Source of the DNA: Sinotaia quadrata
Lineage: Eukaryota; Mollusca; Gastropoda; Architaenioglossa; Viviparidae
Assembly: GCA_028829895.1 (NCBI GenBank)
Contig: CM054181.1
Coordinates: forward strand, 68,005,259 to 68,069,258
Reading direction: 5' to 3'
DNA length: 64,000 nucleotides
This document shows positions 33,009 through 45,000 of this stretch, piece by piece. Every line of letters starts with the position of its first letter. Positions within the stretch are counted from its first letter, which is position 1. The notes beneath the pieces were generated by a model. The model was not told where the DNA came from and did not search any database. It worked only from the letters and a program-made list of their open reading frames with translations. The position numbers and the translations under genes are program-made.

Positions 33009-36000
33009 CTGAATAATATTTCTGATCTTTTAAAATCTTTTATGACACACAAATCTTAAAACTACTCTGCACATTGTTTAATAATTACCTCTCTGCATAT
33101 TGCTTAATAACTATTTCACATATTGTCTAATAATTAACTATTTCTCTACCTACCCAAAAAAAAGCAGAAATAAAAGAGATAACAAGGAACTAAACAACAT
33201 AATTATATCAGTCTGTAAAACATCAAACAAGCAACAAGAGTATAAAACCCATATAAAATGTGTTTGCATCCAAAGTAATTTAAAATTCATGTTTTAAATT
33301 AAACAGCTATTCCTACAAGAAGGCACATTAAGAATTAAACCATTTCATAGACAAAATAAACTTACTCAAATAAATTAAGAAGGATATCTCACCTCTTCCA
33401 CACGATAACCAAGAATTTCAAGATGGCGACAATCTCTCAAATACTGCCCACGGCGCTGAATGCTGTTGGAGCAGAGCTGTTGATTGGAAACCACCTGAAG
33501 GGCAATTCTGCATACAGCATTTGAAACATTAAGATAACAAATAGAGGACTCTGATGGGCAATTCTACCGACACAGCATTTCAAATGGTAAGAAAAAAGAC
33601 CGCGGTTAGCTTAAGGGCAATTCTACTGACACAGCATTTCAAATGGTAAGAAAAAAGACAGCGGTTAGCTTAAGGGCAATTCTGCATACAGTATTTGAAA
33701 CATTAAGAAAACAGAAAAAGATCAGCTGATGGGCAATTCTCATTATTCTGTATACAGTGTTCGAAGTCATGAAGAAAAGTGAAAAAATGGAGCCTAGCTG
33801 AAGGGCAATTTTGCATAGAATGTTGGAACCATGAAGAAAATAGAAAAACTGGGGATCAAGAGTAGGCCTATTCTCTGAGATATAAGGTATTTAAGAACTA
33901 AAGGAAAAGAAACAAAAACAAAGTTTTAATTATAATTTATATATATTACTGTCCTATTAATATTTATAGTTCTATTAATATTTATATATATTACCTCTAA
34001 TAAAAATATATACTTTCAAAAATTTAATTATACACACTATTGACCTATTAAAATAATATACTAATAAAAAAAGTTTTAATTAGACACATTACTGCCCAAT
34101 TAATATAATAACATATTAACAAAAAGTTTTTATTATAATCATTACTGTCCTATTAATATAATAATAAACTAACAGAAAAAGTTTAAATTACACACATTAA
34201 TGTCATATAAATATTATATTAACAAATAAAAGTTTAAATTATATACATCACTGTCATATAAATTTTGTGATATACTAACAACAACTGTGTGGCTCTTTAT
34301 CTTGGTATTCACTTCTAGATAATGTAAATTGCTTTAAATAGTATCAATACAACATTTATTGGACTGGGAAAAAGTGATCTTGATATTTCAAAAAGCAAAT
34401 AATATTAAAATGCTGTATAAGAGAGCGAAACTCGTAATTTAATTTTCTGAGCTGACTGCATCTAACAAAGAAAGCAAAACTTACAATATTAAAATGATAC
34501 AAATTGTATTCAAAATCCTTTAAAAAAAAAAACACAAATACAAATTATTTGTCACCTCTGATATCCTAAATCATCAGCATTAACCTGTTGTGCTTTCATT
34601 TGGCTGACCTGCCTCCCATTAGAGTCAAGCACTATTTTAAAGTCTGCACAATAAAACAGGCGTACTTCTGTCAAACAACCACCAACAAGCATGTTTTCTA
34701 TGATTCTGCCAAAATAATGACAAGAATGCAATGGCTTGCTACAATGGCTATAATGACTATAGTGATTACAATGACTTTGTTAAAGTCACTATAATAAGAG
34801 TTGTTATAATAAAGACTTTGTTATAGTCACTATAATGATAAGAGTTAGTATTATAATGAATTTGTTACAGTGAGTATAATGACAAAAAAATAGTATTATA
34901 AGTGCTTTGTGATTAAAACAACTTTGCTATATAGTCACTATAATAATAATATATAGTTAGTATTATAATGACTTTTTAACAGTGAGTATAATGACAAGAA
35001 TTACTATAATTGCTTTGTGATTATAACAACTTTGCTATACAAATATATATGTGCTATTAAAGTCACTATAATATTAAGAGATAATGACAAGAATTAGTAC
35101 TATAATGGCTTTGTGATTATAACAACTTTGCAATACAGTCACTATAATAATAGAGTTAGTATTATAATGACTTTGTTACAGCATCTATCATGACAAAGAA
35201 CCAGTATTATAATGGCTTTGTGATTATAACAACATTGTTATATAGTCACTATATTAGTCCTATGACAAGAATTATACTATAATGGTTTTATTACCATGAA
35301 TACAAATTTTGTGAAAGGCTCTGGATGAAGCATAATTTAATTGTATAAAAACCTGTGTAAATTGTAATTTGATCAAAACATCCCACTAACAGTGAAAAAG
35401 GATCAAAAGTTAGGTGATTGCATGACAATGATGCAGTCATGGGTTAAAGGATTATATTGTGCAGGATTTGAGTGCTGTAGAGATAAACAAAGTGATGAGA
35501 TGTTAAAAGTTACATATATAATATATATATATTTCATGCATGCATAACTGCACACACAGAGTAAAGAGGGACTGGTCTGAATTGCAAATCAAACTTGGTA
35601 AAGAAAAATAATCATCAGATTAACTGTCCTAAATTATAAGTTTTACTCAGAAGTCATTCTACGTTGCCACTTTCTAAAAACAATAATAATATATGCATAA
35701 CTCTTTTTAAAATAAATTTTGCAAATACGAATTCAGAAAAGTGGTGATAATGATAAAAATAAAAAGCCCCTCACCCCCACCCCATCCTACTATCACAAAA
35801 CACTAAATTATTCTAATCAGATGACCCTTTAAATTGATATACTCTGACCCCACTCCCCAATCTTTTTAAGTTTTAAATTAAATCTTTTAACCAAATATAA
35901 CCCTGCTTTGTGTTTCACATCACAGTCAGCAAGAACAAAACAAACTTCTCACTATTTGTTTCCACATTTTCATAGCTTCAATATGAAGGCAGTCTAGATA

Positions 36001-39000
36001 TCTTTTAACTTATCCTGACTGGTTGAACAAGACATATTCATGCATCAGTGTGGAGAATTGACAAACTGGTCATGAGTAACTAGTGTCAGAGACTCGAGTT
36101 GATGTAAGAAAAAAGATAACTGGTCACACCATCCTAACAGAGAAAAGTTTCAAGTTAAGATTGTACTACTCTGACATTAATTGAAAAAAGTGAAAACCAG
36201 ATATCTTTTATTTTAGTCTGATTGACTGAGTAATATGTATCAATGCCTCCACTTGAAAAATATACAACTTGACAGGGGGAGCATGTTGTATATTAGTGAG
36301 GATGGTCAAATATAGTTAAATAATAACAGTCGAACCATTCACTAGTTATGTGATGGACAAAAGATGATGAAATAGTCCACGAGGAACAGCATGATAATCT
36401 TTTGGTATGTCACTAATTTTAGGTTTATTTGGGAAATTAATTGATATTATAAAATAATTAAATGTTTACGATTTAAAAAAAAAATGAAGTTCACTTAAAT
36501 CTGATTATTAATTGTCTAGTCAAATACTTTCTTTTTAACTTTTGAGAACATCTATGTATTAAATGTGTGTACCAAAATGCAATCCAATAACTGTATGAAC
36601 CATGACATAACCCAGATTGCAATGCGATTAAGCAGAAATAAATTAATTAGTGTGAATATTCCTGTCCTGGACACATATTTGGCCCAAGACACAGGGGACA
36701 GTACAGTGCTGGACACATTCAGCCCACAGATATATGGGACAGTTAAGTGTTGGGCATAGTCCTTGAGACAATGAGCTAAAGCTGTGTCCACAAGATCATC
36801 CACTACTTTGGAAAACAAATTTGAGTTAACTATTTGAAAAGGCAGTAAGTCAAAATAAAGCCTATTTGATAATTGATGATGATAGACTAAGCAAAAGTAA
36901 AATGCTGAGGAAAAAAATCAGATGGAATTATAGTATAATTTTGGGTAAATAGTTTTGCATTGTCCAAGATTTTCGCTCTAATTACATTGAATAACTGTTA
37001 ATCAAATATACAAGTAAATGGCCTCTAAATGATGAACAAACTTTTAAATGATTTATAACTTAGTTTTAGAGATGGTACAATAACTGACAGTCAACTAAGG
37101 AAGGAACTAAAGTGAATTTACAAGTTCAGGGTGCTCAACAAGAAATGCAACTCTTATATATTGTATACACGTATTATTGAAATTATTATTATTACTGAAA
37201 TATCAAATGAAACATTGAGAAATGTTTCTCATGATTTTGGGGATATATTTATGTGCATAGCCCGAAGAGTAATATATTCAACACATGTAATTTACTATAT
37301 ATAAACATGCATTGCCTATGGACTGCAGTTCTTTATGAACACCATGTAGTAATGATATTTTGGAACTTACAAAGTGGCAGAGCAAAAATAACCTTCACTT
37401 TTCTGATTAGGTGAAAGTACAATGACCGTCAATATTCTAAGATGGCAGTATAAATAACTTTCACTTTACTAATAAAGATAGTAACAATGACCTATGTGAA
37501 TATATACAGGTGACCTTCAATGCATAATGCAATAACAGAACCAACTAGATCACATGATATTAAAGCACAGATGACCTTCAACTTATAATGTGGTAATAGA
37601 TGCAACTAGATTGCATGACATTAAACCTACCAATAGGATGATAGTACTGGCTGTACACATTCTGTCCCACATATTCTGGACCTCCAACTGCCTGTAACAC
37701 AACGCGCTGCACTTCACTCAACAGGGCCAGGTTCTTCTGGAAATCTTGGTGATAATCGATAAAACAAGCATTAAATGAGAAGCAGTTACAAATTTATCAT
37801 GACTTTCTCAGTGCAAATACAAATGAAATGAAATCAAATAAAAGAATTAAGTATCAACACAGTTCCTGTATAATTGAGTGGTAGGATGAAATAGATTTTA
37901 TTCAGCTTTACAGACCTAGTAGTCAGAAGTCCACATCATGTATACCAGTTTATATATTTATAAAATCAAGGTGTTTCAGCAGTTTCAATTTATCTAAATG
38001 TTCTGGCAAAGTTTAAGTAGCCTTTTATAAATATATTTTCATTTTAGTGTTAAAAGTAAAATAAATTAACAAAATTTCTTGTAGATTCACGATATAGAGT
38101 GGCTAATTGTTTCAGGATTGAATCCTGGTCAAGTCTTTTGTTTTCTTTGTTTTACAAGTTGTTAGCATGTGAGCAAAAGACTAGAATGCAAGAGGAAGTT
38201 GTCTTTTTGTCAGGGGTCATGCTTTGTAGAAAAGAGAGGTTGTGCAGCCCTGTGTCTATATCAAGCTCACTCAAATATTTCAGTAACAAAAATTCTCACA
38301 GAAACATGCAATGCATTCAATGTTTATAAATGTCCAGTGGTCTATGATGGTGTGACACCTCTCTGGGCACTTTCCCTCATTATTTATTAATTAACAATAC
38401 ATAACTAATTACAAGTGATCGAGAATCTTAATTTATAGTTATAAATAATTCTCCCACAAGAACAACATGTCTCTCCCTTTGCAGATTATAATGGATGTCG
38501 TAAAACTCTACTCTTTACACAATAAGATAGATGTTTATCTGTCGGATAATGTTCTGCAGAGGGAAACTTCTTACTAAGGGAGTAATAAAAATCTGTCATT
38601 AAATTTATATTTAATGAGCCCCCCTCCACCCACTATGACTCCAACATAAGGGTTAATATATGTGCAAGAAGGTTAATAAATTTAACAATAAATTTATTAA
38701 ATCAACAATCAAATATACAACTTATGAATATAATCAAAAGAGTGTTGACATTTACATCACTTCACAACATTTGATTTAACACTAGACATTCATCCAGTTT
38801 ATCCTAGCATAGACATCAGCAGTTCTGTTCATAGATACAATTTTCATCACAGAAATGAGAGTGGAGTTTTAGAAAAATAATTCTAAGTAAATGTGCATAA
38901 ACTTTTCAATGATGGCCGATGTCATTAGCACGTTCACGTGGTTTGTAATAAGTCATTGTTTTACTTATTAGATGATGGTCCAATGTACCCTTTCTAGGTA

Positions 39001-42000
39001 CATTACTCAACTGTTCCAGAATCTTCAATGCTCTCACAAAGCCCACTGTGGAGAATCATCTAGAACTTTGCATGCACTATCAAAGCATATCATGCAGAGT
39101 GTTCTAGAAACTTCATGTGTGCTATTTAAGCACACAATGAAGAATGTTCAAAAAGTCTTTGTGAATTCTTGAGACTAAACTCAAGCCTCAATTTTTGCTG
39201 TATTGTCTCTCAAATGGAATTCACAGGAATCAACTTAAAGCAACACGTTTACTGATAAGTTCAATGACAATGTTGGACACACACCAATATGGTCTGGAAG
39301 AGTACAGTAGTCACTGTAGTCTGTCTGAAGCAGATGTTCTTGTTGAGTTAAATTACAAGAAACAAGATACATGTATATATATATAGCATTGCCTATTTCT
39401 GCTCTTGTTTGGGTTAAATTACAACAATGTTCTTGTCCGAGTTAAATTACAAGAAACAAAAGATATATAATACACTGCTTACCTCAGCTCTTGTTGAGTT
39501 AAATTATAAGAAACAAGTGATACAAAATATTGCACTGCATACCTCTGCTCTTTCTGATTAAATTACAATAAACTAAATGTGGAAGGGTGGGTGTACGTGT
39601 ATACAGAGCTGTGTGTGTGCGTGTGTGGACAGCGATGCCTGCGGCAAACTAGGTCAGCTCAGCACCCGCTAGTTTTGAATTGCGCGGTGCACTGTTGCCC
39701 CTTGGCTGTAGTAATGTATAACGTGTGTTAGTGTGTACATTTCTGATAGCCAGTTATTATATTATGTATTTATAAGCAAAGTTAATGTTTAGATATTCAA
39801 ATAGTTAGTGGGATGTAGTTTATATTTATATAAATTTGTAAGTTAGTTTATATTGTTTTCTTAATGTATTCTATGATTTATGTATGTGTTAATGGTTTTC
39901 TCCTATCAGAGGAATATAGTTATTTATTTTATTTGATAATTTGTTTTGTAAATGATATAGTAAGGAAGTAGTGTATTTAAAGAGTATTTAATGTAGTATT
40001 TTTTGATAGCTAAAGTATTCTATAATTCTAAGTAGTTCAAAAGATATTTATATTTGAACAAAAGTACGTTAGCACAGAAGAATCAGTTTAGCATCAGTTT
40101 TAGTCTGTGTCAGGATTGCCTAGTGGAGTCCCCTTTGCGGCTCGGACTTTTAAGTTATATTGTAGGTTACTGTGTGTGAGAGTGTAATTCTTGGAAGAGT
40201 GATCGAGAGATGAAGAGAAGGCTTGTTTTCATGCAACTATGTAGCCGGAGCGAGAGGAAGAGTTGTTTTTGAAAGGCTTGTTCTGTTGCCACTATGTATG
40301 CTGAGAGAAAGAGAGACAATTTTTGGCGGTGTCGCTGGAATAAAGATTACATAGAAATGTAAACACGTCTTGTGTGTTCTGCCTCTTCTGCTGTGTTGTC
40401 GTAGCCGTATTGTCTCATTGTTTCATCTCCTTGCATCCTGGGTGACTCATAACAACAGAACACCACACCCCATCACATAAAGGTATGTATTGCACTGCCT
40501 ACCTCTGCTACTGTTGAGTTCTTCCTGCTCACGGCAGTACTGAGCATGGAACCAAGGAACATCAAGGTGAGGGCACTCCAGAATGACGCTACGGTTGAGG
40601 TGCATCATTAAGTTTCTCAAAAACAGCTGTTGGTCAGGCTCAGCTATGTAGGAAAAAATACACTATGAGTCAATGATATCCATAAATCAGGATTCACAAG
40701 TCCCAAGAAATCCTTATGTTTAACTGTAGTTTTCTATAAACAATTCACCTTTTGTGTAACTCATGTTTAACTGTAGTTTTCTATAAACAATTCACCTTTT
40801 CTGTAACTCATGTTTAACTGTAGTTTTCTATTAACTATTCACCTTTTGAGTAACTCATGTTTAACTGTAGTTTTCTCTAAACTATTCACCTTTTGTATAA
40901 CATTTATAGGACAACAAATGGCAATGTGCTACTGACACTTCTTTTGTGATGTAACATTCAAGCAGAGAATGATGGCAATAATGAAGATACACATTTTCCA
41001 GCAAAGATATTTGCCTTTCATGTAAAATAAAATAAAAACAGTATGAAATTTAAAATGACAGATGGTCCTTGCATAAATTTAAGACAAGGATGAAAGTACA
41101 AGATTTAAAAAAAAAAATATAACAATCAATTTAAGATATTACCATGCAAAAACTTGCATGAGTTATTTCTCTTTATTTTGTCTTGACACTACAAAAGCTT
41201 ACTCTCCCCACACCCTTGGCTTAATTAATATCTGCATGCTTGATTGATGTTTCATATTACATGGTTTTTAGGAGTTCAATTCTGACCTCTTGGACAGGAA
41301 GCTTATTCAGTTAACTTTGTCTAACTTCTTTCTCTGGACAGGAAGGACAGTTTATTAAATTACATTTCTGTGACTGTCTCCTCTTTCTTGTTTTGTCAAG
41401 AGAGAGTATTAAGTGACCAACTTCATTTTCCCTTGCACTTTTAGCACAGGGATCAATGTAACATAACTTACAATATGTTTTTATAAATGAAAGTTTTATA
41501 CAGAGCGGTTTATTTCTCAATTTCTTTTTTCATTTTTATGTCCTTTTAGAGAGCTATTTATTTATCCCTCTCTCTGTTTTTTTCATTTTCAATACCTCCT
41601 TATAGAGAGCTGTTTATATATCTCTAAATATTTTCATTTCCAAGGATTTATTTAAAAATCATTTTATTTACACCTCTCTTAACTATTTTTTTTCCATATT
41701 TTATGGATTGACAGATATTTATTCGCCTCTCTCTAACAATTTTAATTTCCATGGATCTGACTGTCAATTAATCAATGAATTCCAGAAAACAATGTCAGCT
41801 TGAGTTGCCAGTTAGACTTACTGATATCTATTTTGGGGGCTAAAATTAGTCATTATATTAATATTCTGCTGGGAAGCAGACTCCCTGCTAGTGCTTATTA
41901 GGTCTTTTGATTTTTTTATTTTTTGACAGAAAAAGATAATTAGAAGTGAGGAAAATAATTTGAAATAAAATAGTGCTAGCATATGTATTAAATGAACACG

Positions 42001-45000
42001 TCAGTGATAGCAAAAATCAAAGTAAATATTTTATAAAATATTACTTTATTAAAGAAGTTTTTTACTTGTGATATGTCAACATGAGAACCCAAGGTTATTG
42101 TGAAACATTACTTTTTTAAAGAAGTTTTGTTACTTGTGATATGTCAACATGAGAACCCAAGGTAAATATTGTGAAACATTACTTTTTTAAAGAAGTTTTG
42201 TTACTTGTGATATGTCAACACAGAAAGTGAGAATCCAAGGTAAATATTGTGAAACATTACTTTTTTAAAGAAGTTTTGTTACTTGTGATATGTCAACATG
42301 AGAACCCAAGGTAAATATTGTGAAACATTACTTTTTTAAAGAAGTTTTTTTACTTGTGATATGTCAACATGAGAACCCAAGGTAAATATTGTGAAACATT
42401 ACTTTTTTAAAGAAGTTTTTTTACTTGTGATATGTCAACACAGAAAGTGAGAACCCAAGGTAAATATTGTGAAAAATTACTGTTGAAAAGCAGTTTGTTT
42501 ACTTGTGATATGTCAAGAGAAAGTGAGAACCCAAGGCAAATAGTGTGAAAAGCAGTTTGAAACTGTTTATAAAATCTCTATGTTCAGAAAGATGAGAAGA
42601 AGAAAACAAGGTAAATATTTGAAAGATTGCTGTTTAAAAGCAGTTTGAAACTGTTTATAAAATCTCTATGTTCAGAAAGATGAGAAGAAGAAAACAAGGT
42701 AAATATTTGAAAGATTGCTGTTTAAAAACAGTTTGCATACCTTCGATAATACTATCTATCTCTTCCAGATAGTCAAAGGTAAAAATCTGCCCAAGGATGG
42801 CATCTGGGAAGATCTGCAAGATACTGAGATAAAATGCTAAAGTTATCTGTCCATTGTAGTTTTCCTCCTCCATTGCATCTTCCAGTACCTGCAGAAAATG
42901 GTTAAAAATAACTATTACGTTAGTTACAGATCATCATTTACCCTGATGACATCTATACCATACCATGCCCAGAGAGTAAGATTGAATGCTACTACAAAAG
43001 ATTGTTGGCTACGACAAAAGGGAGTAAGATTGATTGCTACTAGAAAAGAGAATAAGATTGAATGGTATTATAAGAACAGTGATATCATGTTTTAATAAAT
43101 ATCACAACTGTTCTAACAAGAGTAAACTAGGAGTGAAGTCACACTAGTGTCCCTGGAATGATGTTAATAAAGATAATGATGGTGATATATTGTCAAATAT
43201 TTTTTTGCATGGCATATTACTTTTCTTTAAAAAAAAAAAGAATAAATTATATGAAATAGCAATGTAAAATGATTCTGTGAATAAAGGAAGTAATCAAGGC
43301 ACAGTACACATTAATTATACCAATGATGGCCTATTTTTAAAAATTACTGATGTCCGCACACTTTTCTAATCTGTTACCAAATATCTTTTATGAGAGTCAG
43401 AGATGGGTATGTCGATGCTTACCAATAGTGATAATAATATCAATGTCTGGGTGTTTACCAAACTGATATTAATGTGACAGTTTGGGAGTTTACCAATATT
43501 GATGATAATGTGAATGGATGTTTACCAAGTGTCACATCCCCTCCTCAATCTGGCGAAAGAGGAGGTGGAAGATGACATCTATCAGCATCAATGTTGGACT
43601 TGTGTCGATGTTGTTACAATATCCACATACAGATACACCACAGATGTTTGTCTGGCCCTTTATTCTTTATTCTGTATGCAAGGGTGCACTTTGTTGAAGT
43701 GTTTGCAAGAATGCGACTGGAAATGGTAGTGTGTATGGTGTGGACAATACAAAATGGCACAACACAAAAATAAGACACAGAACAGGAAGGGACAAGACAA
43801 AGCTACATTCATCCATTCAAAACAATGGTAAACAAGTTTTGAAAACTTATGATTTAGGTTTATTAACCTATGGGCTTTCTCTTTCATGCGGTGGTTAGAT
43901 CAATCACTTGAGACATTCATAACATGCACTCATGGTTGTGTGTGTGATGGTGATGAATGATGAAAACTATCTTAAGAAAAGAAAAGCATAAATTTAAACT
44001 TTACATGTTAGTGGTGTCCCCACTAGTAATAAATATTCTGGCAGTTATATTATCATCAATCAATCAATATACAGTAATAATAACAGTACAACATTTCAAG
44101 TCCAAGATGAAACTAATCAAAGATGCTCAAATAGATCAAATAAATAGTTCTTCTTCAATTTTTGAGTAACCTAACCAAAGTTAATTTAGATAGTTAATTA
44201 AATTTCAAATACTTTAAGTGCACTGAGGGTTTTCAAAGTTACTAGAGAATGTACTAATCACATTTATTGTCATGATTGTATATTGACACAACTCTTCATG
44301 TCAAATCATTTGGTACTGCCACCACCCGTTCATATGACGATTTTTATCATTGCCTTTCCAAAGGCTGACCCTCCTGTATGTAGGGTCCAACAGTCTCCAA
44401 CACTGTTGTTCTTGCAACAAAACTACTGTCGCTGTCTGGCAGTGAACATGTCATCACAGTGTTATGTTTACCTTCTGTCCGAACTTAGGCACTAGAAGCA
44501 ATCTCATCACCTGTGGGATAGGCTGACTTGGAATAAATATGATCCCCAGATAGAGAGCCCTGGTCGACTCTTCTACTATCACTAAGAATGGTTTTATAGT
44601 AATCACCAAACATGAGGGGACGATCCAGTCCATGAATTTTCTCTGTGTCACAAATATGTCCAAAATGTTTTGCCATCACACTCTGGCATATTGATGCGAC
44701 GAGGTAGAGATATGGAAAAAACATTTTTCTCTCCCCTTGACCACACTGTGTACTCCAGAATGAATTTTTGGTGTCTCTCTCCGAGTTACGATATTTCTCT
44801 TCCTTTTATTATAGCCAAGTCAAGTTTTAAAAAATATTGCTGAGTTTGTATTTTCAACATTTAGAGCATGCACTGTCGAGAGTTCACACACTTCAAACTT
44901 ATTACACAATCTCCCTAGTTGCAGCATGAAAAATCTCATTTCTAGACCTCAGGTGTTTCTAACCTTACCACAGCGCACTATCAGGTTCAGCGCACTATAA

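Noticed and set aside
36552..36818. 88-codon minus-strand frame with hydrophobic stretches
   Set aside because: No recognisable family; overlaps an internal GGACA-containing imperfect repeat (36.66-36.75 kb).
38085..38140. GGATTGAATCCTGG resembling a tRNA-derived SINE B box
   Set aside because: No A box, no tail and no second copy in the window.
44485..44724. Minus-strand frame with a dynein-heavy-chain flavour (MAKHFGHI, RPLMFGDY)
   Set aside because: Too short, no flanking motifs or second exon, and it lies inside an insertion. The resemblance is from memory of general motif shape only, so not annotated as a gene.
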